From an uncultured Phycisphaerales bacterium (GTDB lineage: Bacteria; Planctomycetota; Phycisphaerae; Tepidisphaerales; Tepidisphaeraceae), in NCBI GenBank assembly GCA_903871935.1, contig CAIQIQ010000145.1:18518-82517 (forward strand): a stretch of DNA of 64,000 bases. The letters are read 5' to 3'. Shown here piece by piece: positions 9,641-17,140 of the stretch. A program made the position numbers and the translations under genes. Numbering within the stretch: position 1 is the stretch's first letter; each line of letters opens with the position of its first letter. Under the pieces are notes generated by a model. That model made no database searches. It saw only the letters and a list, made by a program, of their open reading frames with translations, and was not told the origin of the DNA.

Positions 9641-9661
9641 ACCCATCCTTTCCTTCAGCGT

Positions 9662-10855
9662 TCATACTTCATCCTTTGCAGCCGCCTTCATCTTGGCGAA
9701 CGCCTTAACCGCGTAAGCCAGGTCATCCGCAGTATGCGCTGCCGAGATCTGCACGCGGATGCGGGCACGGCCTTGCGGAACCACGGGGTAGGAGAAGGCC
9801 ACGACGTAAATCCCTTCATCCAAGAGCCGCTCGGCCATATTCGCGGCCGCCCGGGCGTCGCCGAGCATGATCGGCACGATCGGGTGTATACCGGGCACGA
9901 TGTTGAAACCGGCGGCCGACATAGCTTCGCGGAATTGCCGCGTATTGCCTTCCAGTTGGTCACGCCACTGAGTCGATGCGCTCAGCAGTTCGATAGCCTT
10001 TAATGACGCCCCAACTACCACCGGGGCGAGCGAATTGGAGAAAAGGTACGGCCGGGAGCGTTGCCGCAGCAGATCGATGATCTCTTTCCGGCCGGAGGTG
10101 TAGCCGCCCGAAGCGCCGCCCAGGGCTTTGCCCAGCGTACCGGTGAGGATGTCCACCCGGCCCGACACGCCGTGATGTTCGTGGGTCCCCCGGCCGCTGC
10201 GCCCCATGAACCCGGTGGCATGCGAATCATCCACCATCACCAGGGCATCGTATCGGTCGGCCAGTTCGCAGATCGCCGGCAGATTGGCCAGGGTGCCATC
10301 CATCGAGAAGACCCCATCCGTGGCGATCAGGCGGAAGCGGCTCACCTGCGCCTCTTTGAGTCTTGCCTCCAGGTCGGCCATGTCATTGTTGCGATAGCGG
10401 TATCGCTGGGCTTTGCAGAGGCGAATGCCGTCGATAATCGACGCGTGGTTCAGCTCATCGCTGATGACTGCATCTTCCGCCGACAATAGCGTTTCGAACA
10501 GGCCGCCATTGGCGTCAAAACATGAGCTGTAGAGGATCGTGTCGTCCGTGCCCAGGAACCCGCTCAGCCGCCCCTCGAGTTCTTTGTGCGGCTGCTGAGT
10601 GCCGCAGATGAAGCGCACGCTGGCCATGCCATATCCCCAACGATCCACGGCTTCGCGGGCAGCCCGGACAACATCGGGGTGGCTCGCCAGGCCGAGGTAG
10701 TTATTGGCGCACAGATTCAGCAGTTCGCCACGCTGCGCGGTGGACAGGTGCGGCTGCTGGCGAGTGGTGATCACGCGTTCGTGCTTCATCAGTCCGGCCG
10801 CTTCGATTTCGGCCAGTTGCTTTGTTACGTGGGCTTGGAAGCGGTCGTATGACAT
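9662..10855 (-). CDS. kbl: Glycine C-acetyltransferase (2-amino-3-ketobutyrate CoA ligase)
   Basis: 397 residues, the normal length. It is a PLP-dependent alpha-oxoamine synthase that cleaves 2-amino-3-ketobutyrate with CoA to glycine and acetyl-CoA. The PLP lysine is Lys243 in TGTLGKALGG; the cofactor-binding DDSHATGF is at 209-216. NNYLGLASHP and RFICGTQQPHKELE are typical of Kbl. It lies four bases downstream of tdh, so the pair forms the classical threonine-to-glycine operon. Convergent with the lipoprotein gene, with only 21 bases between. Confidence 0.96.
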   Translation of the reverse strand: MSYDRFQAHVTKQLAEIEAAGLMKHERVITTRQQPHLSTAQRGELLNLCANNYLGLASHPDVVRAAREAVDRWGYGMASVRFICGTQQPHKELEGRLSGFLGTDDTILYSSCFDANGGLFETLLSAEDAVISDELNHASIIDGIRLCKAQRYRYRNNDMADLEARLKEAQVSRFRLIATDGVFSMDGTLANLPAICELADRYDALVMVDDSHATGFMGRSGRGTHEHHGVSGRVDILTGTLGKALGGASGGYTSGRKEIIDLLRQRSRPYLFSNSLAPVVVGASLKAIELLSASTQWRDQLEGNTRQFREAMSAAGFNIVPGIHPIVPIMLGDARAAANMAERLLDEGIYVVAFSYPVVPQGRARIRVQISAAHTADDLAYAVKAFAKMKAAAKDEV

Positions 10856-10859
10856 CCGC

Positions 10860-11924
10860 TCACCCCTCCTTCCATCTCAGCACGACTTTCCCGCTCTGGC
10901 CACTGCGCATGGCGTCAAACCCTTTCTGGAACTCATCGGCACTCATCCGGTGCGTGATGATCGGATCAATCTTCATGCCGCTCTGCAGCATCACGGTCAT
11001 CTTATACCAAGTCTCATACATCTCCCGTCCGTAGATCCCCTTTATAGTCAACATGTTGAAGATCACGGTGTTCCAGTCGATCGCGATCGGCGCTCCGGGG
11101 ATGCCAAGCATGGCGATCTTTCCGCCGTGGGTCATATTGGCGAGCATGCTGGTGAACGCCTCGGGGCTGCCGCTCATCTCAAGCCCCACATCAAACCCTT
11201 CGCGCATGCCCAACTCGCGCTGCACATCGGGCAGTTTCTCCGTCCGGACATCCACCGCCCGACTCGCTCCCAGTTTGCGGGCAAGGTCCAGCCGCCAGGG
11301 GTTTACATCCGTTACAACCACATGGCGAGCCCCGGCGTGGCGCACCACGGCCGCCGCCATGCAGCCAATCGGCCCGGCGCCGGTGATCAGCACATCCTCA
11401 CCCAGTACATCAAACGTCAGTGCCGTATGCACCGCATTGCCGAAGGGGTCAAAGATCGCCTGGATATCGCGGCTGATGCCCGAGCGATGCGAACCATCCG
11501 CGCTGTCATGCAGCCAGACATTGGTCACCGGCAATGACAGATACTCGGCAAAGGCGCCGGGGCGGTCCACACCCAGCCCGATCGTGCCTTTGCACAGATG
11601 CCGCCGGCCGGCCATGCAGTTGCGGCAATGTCCGCAGACAACGTGTGCCTCGCCGCTGACGATGTCGCCGCAGGCGAAGTCGCGCACACTGGACCCGACG
11701 GCGACGATCCGGCCGACAAATTCGTGGCCGACCACCATGGGGACCGGGATGGTCTTCTGCGCCCAGGCGTCCCAGTTGTAGATATGCACATCGGTGCCGC
11801 AGATGCCGGTTCGCAGGATCTCGATCAGGACGTCGTTGATGTCGATCTCCGGAACCGGCACCTCTTCCATCCAAAGGCCCTCGCGCCGCTCCTTCTTCAC
11901 CAGGGCCTTCATCGTTCTTGCCAT
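10860..11924 (-). CDS. tdh: L-threonine 3-dehydrogenase
   Basis: 354 residues. A zinc-dependent medium-chain dehydrogenase oxidising L-threonine to 2-amino-3-ketobutyrate with NAD+. Catalytic zinc ligands Cys42, His67 and Glu68 are seen in GICGTDVHIYNWD and GHEF. Structural zinc cysteines are 97, 100, 103 and 111. The Rossmann motif is GAGPIGCMAA. The start at 11924 has a strong GAGGAGGGG site upstream; an alternative start four residues in would match the usual MKAL N-terminus. Its product is unstable and is passed to Kbl, encoded directly downstream. Confidence 0.96.
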   Translation of the reverse strand: MARTMKALVKKERREGLWMEEVPVPEIDINDVLIEILRTGICGTDVHIYNWDAWAQKTIPVPMVVGHEFVGRIVAVGSSVRDFACGDIVSGEAHVVCGHCRNCMAGRRHLCKGTIGLGVDRPGAFAEYLSLPVTNVWLHDSADGSHRSGISRDIQAIFDPFGNAVHTALTFDVLGEDVLITGAGPIGCMAAAVVRHAGARHVVVTDVNPWRLDLARKLGASRAVDVRTEKLPDVQRELGMREGFDVGLEMSGSPEAFTSMLANMTHGGKIAMLGIPGAPIAIDWNTVIFNMLTIKGIYGREMYETWYKMTVMLQSGMKIDPIITHRMSADEFQKGFDAMRSGQSGKVVLRWKEG

Positions 11925-12048
11925 CGTTCCCCTCCTCGGTCCTGCCGAATCTTAGCACTGCTGTCCGGTACAAGCCCCAACGGCGCCAGTCTTCAGCCCA
12001 GGGCCGATCACGGTCGCAGTGGGCATGGCAAGCGGTTAGGATTCAGTC

Positions 12049-12288
12049 ATGAACCGATGGCTCCTGAGGGTCGGACTGGTAATGATAGTGGCTGGACTGC
12101 TCATGCCGGTGCTGACGCGATTCGGCATCGACGCTTGGTCTGCGGATCTGTGGCATCGCGAGCATGCCCCAAACCAGGGCGCCATGGTGGTAGGCGGCAT
12201 CGCAGTGGTGGCATCGTTCATAGTCGGCATAGGGCTGGTGCTGGTCGGCATCCTGCTTGCCCTGATCGGTTGGATAAGAGATCAGTGA
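12049..12288 (+). CDS. Small two-helix membrane protein
   Basis: 79 residues with two hydrophobic helices: VGLVMIVAGLLMPVLTRFGI near the N-terminus and VVASFIVGIGLVLVGILLAL near the C-terminus. The N-terminal pattern resembles DUF2905-type proteins, but the middle differs, so this is only a hint. There is no strong ribosome binding site. It stands alone between divergent tdh and a repeat-bearing gap. Probably real because of the clean two-helix design; function unknown. Confidence 0.5.
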   Translation: MNRWLLRVGLVMIVAGLLMPVLTRFGIDAWSADLWHREHAPNQGAMVVGGIAVVASFIVGIGLVLVGILLALIGWIRDQ

Positions 12289-12672
12289 GTACACACAGAG
12301 GAACCGGAAGAAGCAGGATGAGAGTCAAACTAATGGACTGAGACCATCCCACTTCACCGTGTCGCGCTCACTCCTTGCGCAATCCAAACCGCAATCCAAA
12401 CAGGACGGCAATCCAAACAGGACGGCAATCCAAACAGGACGCGATTCGATCCTGTCGGCTGATTACCCACCTCTCAGCGTTCTCTCTAGCCACCTCGCCA
12501 ACGGCGCACCCGCCCGAAGGCCGCCCGGGCCATCTGAATTCACCAGAACACCCGCCCCGTCTCCTCCCCTGCAAAGAACTCTTCTGCCCGCGCACCATGC
12601 GCAATCCCAGCGTCTCCAATAGCTCCATCCTATCCGCGTGATCCAAGCCATCCGCGGTAAATCCTTCTATCT
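12289..12672. other. Intergenic region with a short tandem repeat
   Basis: A 384-bp gap after the small membrane protein and before the deoC stop. The only clear feature is the 17-bp tandem repeat given separately. No credible gene, promoter or terminator was found; short open frames here have no protein-like character. Confidence 0.5.
12380..12442. repeat. 17-bp tandem repeat, three full units plus a partial one
   Basis: The unit CAATCCAAACAGGACGG occurs at 12392-12408, 12409-12425 and 12426-12442 (last base C), with a 12-base partial unit from 12380. The copies are otherwise identical, suggesting recent slippage. There are no spacers, so this is a simple tandem repeat and not a CRISPR. Confidence 0.9.
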
Positions 12673-13392
12673 TCATTCTGCCTTCTCGACCTTGATGGCT
12701 TCCTCGATGATCGCCTGAGTTGCGGTGGCGCCGATGCGGGTGCAATAGGGGCGAACCCTGAGCAGGTCGGCCAGCGTGCGGACGCCGCCGGCCGCCTTGA
12801 CGCCAATGGCCGGATCGGTGTTCTCGCGCATCAGCTTCACATGTTCAAGTCTCGCCCCTTTGGTGGCGAACTCGCCGGATGGCTGCTTCACAAAGCCATA
12901 GCCGGTGCTGGTCTTGACCCACCCGACCCTGATGCTTGAACAGATGCGGCAGAGGCGGATGATCTGCTCATCCTTCAGGTAGTCGTTCTCGAAGATGACC
13001 TTGAGCTTCGCGCCGGCGTTGACCGCCATCCCATTGATGGCGCGAATCTCATCTTCCACGTAAGCCCAATCGCCGCCAAGGGCCTTGCCGATGTTGATGA
13101 CCATGTCCAACTCGTCCGCGCCATTGGCGATGCATTCCTGGCCTTCGGCGAGCTTCATCCTGGTCGTCTGGTTGCCGTGCGGAAAAGCCATCACCGAGCA
13201 GACCCCCACGCCCGTACCCGCGAGCATTCTTGCAGCCAGGGCCACCGAATAGGGCTTCACGCAGCAGGTGGCGACTTTGTACTTCGCGCCCAGGTCGATG
13301 CCCCTGCGGATCTCCTCATCGGTCATGGTGGGATGAAGAAGAGAGTGGTCGATCATCTTGGCCAGCTCGGCCGAGCTCGCGGGCAATGGCAT
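12673..13392 (-). CDS. deoC: Deoxyribose-phosphate aldolase
   Basis: 239 residues, within the usual 210-260. A class I aldolase that cleaves 2-deoxy-D-ribose 5-phosphate to glyceraldehyde 3-phosphate and acetaldehyde in deoxynucleoside salvage. The Schiff-base lysine is Lys160 in VGWVKTSTGYG; the partner Lys199 lies in GVKAAGGVR and the acidic residue Asp96 in ELDMV. The frame is open 35 codons further upstream, but the family N-terminus and the ATG at 13392 mark the start. It stands alone; the divergent ferritin gene lies across a repeat-rich gap. Confidence 0.95.
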   Translation of the reverse strand: MPLPASSAELAKMIDHSLLHPTMTDEEIRRGIDLGAKYKVATCCVKPYSVALAARMLAGTGVGVCSVMAFPHGNQTTRMKLAEGQECIANGADELDMVINIGKALGGDWAYVEDEIRAINGMAVNAGAKLKVIFENDYLKDEQIIRLCRICSSIRVGWVKTSTGYGFVKQPSGEFATKGARLEHVKLMRENTDPAIGVKAAGGVRTLADLLRVRPYCTRIGATATQAIIEEAIKVEKAE

Positions 13393-13819
13393 CGTGGCTC
13401 CTTCGGTTCTTGAGACGCAGAAGAAGACGGTACTAACAAGCGGCAAGGAAAGCGAATCGCGCACCCCCTGCAATCTTCCTTTCCCTGCGTGTTTCATCCT
13501 TCATCCTGCAGTTTACCCGCCGCGGCGGGCCTTCATTCTCTGTAAGTTATCCCAATGCGCACCGAACTTGCGCATGTCCTCCATCGCTTTGCACCTAACT
13601 CCCTGCCACCCAAGCACATAGCACCATGGGGGACCCCCGCCAACAACCTGCGCATCTCCAACTTTTCCACAACCGCCCTTCGTATCCGCTCTCCGCTTCT
13701 CGGTCCCCGCGTCTCGGTGTCTCCCCCTCTCCCACTCTCGCCCACCGCATTCCGCTCTCCTCCCTCGCCTCCCCTGCCTACAATCATCCGCCACACTAAC
13801 TTCTGAGAAGGAGAACTCC
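13393..13819. other. Intergenic region with repeat copy 1
   Basis: A 427-bp gap between divergent deoC and the ferritin gene. A GC palindrome (13515-13531, core CCCGCCGCGGCGGG) is followed by copy 1 of the dispersed repeat (13547-13743) and then a pyrimidine-rich stretch up to the ferritin ribosome binding site. The open frames here are antisense to the repeat or low-complexity and are not credible genes. Confidence 0.6.
13547..13743 (+). repeat. Dispersed intergenic repeat, copy 1 (two DnaA-box-like motifs)
   Basis: Aligns by eye along its length with the copies at 38264-38441 (plus) and 62495-62688 (minus). Box 1 TTATCCCAA is at 13547-13555 and box 2 TTTTCCACA at 13663-13671, 116 bp apart start to start. 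Between them are TGCGCA motifs and the palindrome GGGGGACCCCC. The tail CCCTCTCCCACTCTCGCCC is at 13725-13743. This is the most degenerate of the three copies in its boxes. Confidence 0.8.
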
Positions 13820-14320
13820 ATGGCTCTGCACAAAGACGTTGAGGCGATCCTCAACAAACAGCTCATCAAGGAATTCGACGCCGAGATCGTCTATCTTGGC
13901 ATGTACGTTCACTTTGAGAAGGAACTATTCAAAGGCTTCGCCGCCTGGTTCCTCAAACAGGCCGGCGAAGAACGCGTTCACGCCCTGAAGATTGTGAACT
14001 ATATGCTCGACCGCGGCGGCAGTCCGGAACTCCCCGCCCTCACTGCCCCAAAAGTCGATTACAGCGCTCCCCTCGATGCCTTCCGCGCAGCCTTGGGCCA
14101 TGAACGCACCAATACCTCGGGCATCTACGAGTGCCTGGCCAAAGCCCAAAAGGCCAATGACCCTGCCACCGTCGAGTTTCTCCAGTGGTTCGTGAAGGAA
14201 CAGGTTGAGGAAGAGAAATGGGCAAGTGAATACGCCCAGATGGTCGAGCGCATCAAGGGCTCCGTCGGAGGCATGTACCAGTTCGATCACCGCCTCGAAA
14301 AAGCCGCCAAGGGCGAGTAG
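13820..14320 (+). CDS. ftn: Non-haem ferritin
   Basis: 166 residues, the normal ferritin length. It stores iron as a ferric mineral in a 24-subunit cytoplasmic shell. Ferroxidase-site residues are visible: Glu18 in KEFDAEIVYL and Glu51/His54 in AGEERVHA, with a later Glu-rich helix (KEQVEEEKWA) supplying further ligands. There is no haem-binding Met in the bacterioferritin position, so Ftn is preferred over Bfr. A GAGAAGGAGAAC site precedes the ATG. A strong terminator follows. No Fur box was identified in the repeat-rich upstream region. Confidence 0.93.
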   Translation: MALHKDVEAILNKQLIKEFDAEIVYLGMYVHFEKELFKGFAAWFLKQAGEERVHALKIVNYMLDRGGSPELPALTAPKVDYSAPLDAFRAALGHERTNTSGIYECLAKAQKANDPATVEFLQWFVKEQVEEEKWASEYAQMVERIKGSVGGMYQFDHRLEKAAKGE

Positions 14321-14343
14321 TTGTCGGTCCGTTACCAAACAAA

Positions 14344-14369
14344 GCCGCGTCGCCCCTGGGCGACGCGGC
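14344..14369. terminator. Perfect 12-bp hairpin between convergent ferritin and fusA genes
   Basis: Arms GCCGCGTCGCCC (14344-14355) and GGGCGACGCGGC (14358-14369) pair perfectly around a two-base loop. It lies between two convergent stops, so it can serve both genes. There is no T-run on either side, so the terminator role is inferred from position and stability. Confidence 0.75.
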
Positions 14370-14400
14370 GTGTACTGATCGTTGCAGAACCCGAAGAAAC

Positions 14401-16536
14401 TTACTTGTTCTCTTCGAGGATCTGCGTCCTGATGTTATTGGGAACCGGAGCGTACTTCAGCGGCTCCATCACCGAACTGGCCCGGCCGGTGCTCATCGAA
14501 CGGAGCTCGGTGGTGTAGCCGAACATCTCCGACAGCGGGACCTCCGCCTCGACAATACGCGTGTTGCCGCGCTGGTCAGAGTTCACGATCACGCCGCGGC
14601 GACGATTCAGATCGCCGGTGACGTTGCCGACGAAGTCCTCGGGCGTCGTGACCACCACCTTCATGATCGGCTCGAGAATCGTCGCACGGGCCTTCTGGCA
14701 GGCTTCCTTAAACGCCAGCGAGCCGGCCAGTTCAAAGGCAACCTGCGAGCTGTCGACCGTGTGGTAAGAACCGTCAGTGAGCGTCACTTTGACATTGATC
14801 ATCGGGTAGCCCGCGAGCACGCCCGTCTTAGCGGCCATGCGGCAGCCATACTCAATCGATGGGATGTACTCCTTCGGGATCGAGCCGCCGAAGACCTTGT
14901 TCTCAAAGGCAAAGCTGTCCTTCCAGCCAAGCTTCTTAAGCACCTCAGGCTCAAACGGCTTGCCGGTAGTGCGATCGATGCCATCGAACGGCTCGATGTT
15001 GATGGTGCAGTCACCATACTGGCCACGTCCGCCCGACTGCTTCACGTGCTTGCCGCGGATGTTCAGGGCAGTGCCGGCAATGGTTTCCTTGTAGGCGACC
15101 TTCGGCCGGCCGACCAGCACATCCACCTTCATATCGCGGATGAGCTTGTTGCGCAGGATTTCCAGATGCAGTTCTCCCATGCCGGAGATAACGGTCTGGC
15201 CGGTCTCTTCGTCATAGCGAGCCTGGAAAGTCGGGTCTTCGCGCTTCAACGTCGTCAGTGCCTCGCCAAGCCGCTGCTTGTCGCCAGCGCTCTTGGGCTC
15301 GATCGACATGCTGATAACGGGCTCGGGGAAGGTCGGGCGTTCCAGCAGAATCGGGTAGTCCATGTCACAGAGCGTATCGCCGGTGATGGCATCCTTGATG
15401 CCGATGACGGCGACGATATCGCCGACCTCGGCGACATCCATGGCGATACGGTCCTGAGCATGCATCTGGAACAGGCGAGAGATGTTCTCCTTCTTGTCCC
15501 GATTCGTGTTCAGCACGCGGGCGCCGCGTTCGAGCCGGCCGGAGTAGATGCGGACATAGGTAAGGTCGCCATGCTGATCGTTAACAATCTTGAACACCAG
15601 ACCACAGAACGGCTCTTTTGTATCGGGCTTACGTTCGAGAATGACCTGGTCATCGTCCACATCGTGGCCCTTGACCGGCGGAAGATCCAGCGGAGAGGGA
15701 AGGTAGTCTATGATGCCGTCGAGCAGCGGCTGGATGCCGACATACTTCAGGGCGGAGCCTACAAAGACGGGGTGGAGCTTGAAACTCATGGTTGCCCGGC
15801 GGAGAGCAGCCTTCAACTCAGCCTCGCCGATCTCCTGGCCATGGAGATACTTATCAGTAAGGATTTCGTCGGTCTCAGCGACCTTTTCGATCAGGTCATG
15901 CCGCCACTTCTCGACGCGAGCCTTCTCCTCGGCGGGTATCGGCTTCTCTTCCCACTTGTTGCCCTTGTCATCTTCGTTCAGGGAGTAGTAGATGGCGACC
16001 TGGCGCACCAGGTCGATGATGCCTTTGAATGTGTCGGCCTGGCCGATGGGGAGTTGTACGGCGACGGCCGGGGCACCGAGGCGTTCGACGATGGACTTGA
16101 AGCTGAAGTCAAAATCAGCGCCGACCTTGTCCATTTTGTTGACCAGGCAGAGGCGAGGGACGTCATACTTAGTGGCCTGACGCCAGATCGTTTCAGACTG
16201 GGCCTCAACGCCTTCCTTGCCGTCGAAAACGGCGATAGCGCCGTCAAGTACGCGCATGGAGCGTTCGACCTCGGCCGTAAAGTCAACGTGACCAGGGGTA
16301 TCGATCAGATTGATGATGTAATCACGCCAGGGGCAGGTGGTGGCCGCCGATTGGATGGTGATGCCGCGCTCCTGTTCCTCCTCGAGGAAGTCCATCACGG
16401 CCGTGCCTTCGTGCACCTCGCCCATCTTGTGGGTCTTGCCTGTGTAATACAGGATGCGTTCCGACACAGTGGTTTTGCCGGCATCAATGTGGGCGGCGAT
16501 GCCTATATTGCGGAGTTTGGTGAGATCCCGGTCCAT
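14401..16536 (-). CDS. fusA: Translation elongation factor G
   Basis: 711 residues, full length. The GTPase that drives tRNA-mRNA translocation and, with RRF, ribosome recycling. G1 AHIDAGKTT is at 15-23, G2 RGITI with Thr60, G3 DTPGH at 79-83 with catalytic His83, and G4 NKMD at 133-136. Domains II-V follow, with RGKHVKQSGGRGQYGDC typical of domain IV. The gene is not beside rpsL, rpsG or tuf as in many bacteria; whether the genome has further EF-G paralogues cannot be judged here. A GAAGGAAG site precedes the ATG. Upstream lies a 600-bp leader or intergenic region with unusual inverted repeats. Confidence 0.97.
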   Translation of the reverse strand: MDRDLTKLRNIGIAAHIDAGKTTVSERILYYTGKTHKMGEVHEGTAVMDFLEEEQERGITIQSAATTCPWRDYIINLIDTPGHVDFTAEVERSMRVLDGAIAVFDGKEGVEAQSETIWRQATKYDVPRLCLVNKMDKVGADFDFSFKSIVERLGAPAVAVQLPIGQADTFKGIIDLVRQVAIYYSLNEDDKGNKWEEKPIPAEEKARVEKWRHDLIEKVAETDEILTDKYLHGQEIGEAELKAALRRATMSFKLHPVFVGSALKYVGIQPLLDGIIDYLPSPLDLPPVKGHDVDDDQVILERKPDTKEPFCGLVFKIVNDQHGDLTYVRIYSGRLERGARVLNTNRDKKENISRLFQMHAQDRIAMDVAEVGDIVAVIGIKDAITGDTLCDMDYPILLERPTFPEPVISMSIEPKSAGDKQRLGEALTTLKREDPTFQARYDEETGQTVISGMGELHLEILRNKLIRDMKVDVLVGRPKVAYKETIAGTALNIRGKHVKQSGGRGQYGDCTINIEPFDGIDRTTGKPFEPEVLKKLGWKDSFAFENKVFGGSIPKEYIPSIEYGCRMAAKTGVLAGYPMINVKVTLTDGSYHTVDSSQVAFELAGSLAFKEACQKARATILEPIMKVVVTTPEDFVGNVTGDLNRRRGVIVNSDQRGNTRIVEAEVPLSEMFGYTTELRSMSTGRASSVMEPLKYAPVPNNIRTQILEENK

Positions 16537-16672
16537 CGAACTTCCTTCTAAAAAACCTATTGCTGCTGCCGGCCACCAATCAGGGCGGCCAATGCAAATG
16601 CTTACACCCGCTGGTGTTAGCTGTTAATCAAGCGTCTATAATCTTGTTGAGTGCCAGAGCCGATAGCCTTGT

Positions 16673-16697
16673 GAGCCTTAGGCTCCCTGCTTTTTTT
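16673..16697 (+). terminator. Terminator-like hairpin with T-run
   Basis: Inverted repeat GAGCC-TTA-GGCTC (16673-16685) is followed after five bases by TTTTTTT (16691-16697). The T-run gives a plus-strand direction, yet no plus-strand gene lies just upstream. It could end a short transcript starting at the TATAAT near 16640. The stem is only 5 bp, so confidence is moderate. Confidence 0.4.
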
Positions 16698-16768
16698 AGG
16701 ACACCCGGGTTTGCTACCCCGGACATCAGGCATTCTGGCAATGCCTCTACCATAGGGGGTGGGAGGGA

Positions 16769-16828
16769 CCTAACCCTTCCACATGCACGGTCGCCCATAC
16801 TGACCGTGCAGGGGTTAGGGTCAGTATG
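16769..16828. promoter_or_regulatory. Mutually exclusive inverted repeats (possible RNA switch)
   Basis: Structure A: CCTAACCC (16769-16776) pairs with GGGTTAGG (16812-16819), enclosing TGCACGGTC (16784-16792) paired with GACCGTGCA (16802-16810). Structure B: CATACTGAC (16796-16804) pairs with GTCAGTATG (16820-16828). Arms of A and B overlap, so they cannot form together. Direction of transcription is not known. No known riboswitch class was recognised. Confidence 0.45.
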
Positions 16829-17140
16829 AGCCGTCTACTGCGGCTCCTGCTTCATCGTCGCTCCTTGCTGGAGATATCCTCACTTCGGGCCGCGATGCAG
16901 ATCTCGATTGCGGACCTGAATCTGCCGTCAGCGAGGGCGATATAGTCTATTCATGAGCCTTCGCACGTCAAGTCGGCCCGGACACGCACGAACCGGTCTC
17001 CCGAAGGTCCACCTGATCTTCACACATTTTGTCATTGAGTCGCATGCACATTCTGCGATAAACTTATTACAGACGAAGAGTTCCAGCGGTATCATTACCA
17101 TCAGGCGTTGGTAGCATCTCTCTTCTGCGCGGAGTCGATC

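Larger units (their letters stand above)
16537..17140. other. Long intergenic region with several hairpins, fusA / kinase divergent starts
   Basis: 604 bp between divergent fusA and the kinase gene. It holds a hairpin followed by T7 (16673-16697), a nested hairpin with an alternative mutually exclusive partner (16769-16828) and a third hairpin GAGCCG/CGGCTC (16829-16847). A perfect TATAAT on the plus strand at 16637-16642 lacks a recognisable -35. No credible reading frame. It may hold promoters and leader RNAs for both genes, or a small RNA. Confidence 0.5.

Noticed and set aside
12380..12442. CRISPR array
   Set aside because: The 17-base units are directly abutting without spacers, and no cas gene is present.
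14761..16551. Open frame of about 596 codons antisense to fusA
   Set aside because: It mirrors the fusA coding sequence, whose codon bias keeps the opposite strand open. EF-G motifs are complete on the minus strand, and the antisense product has no domain character.
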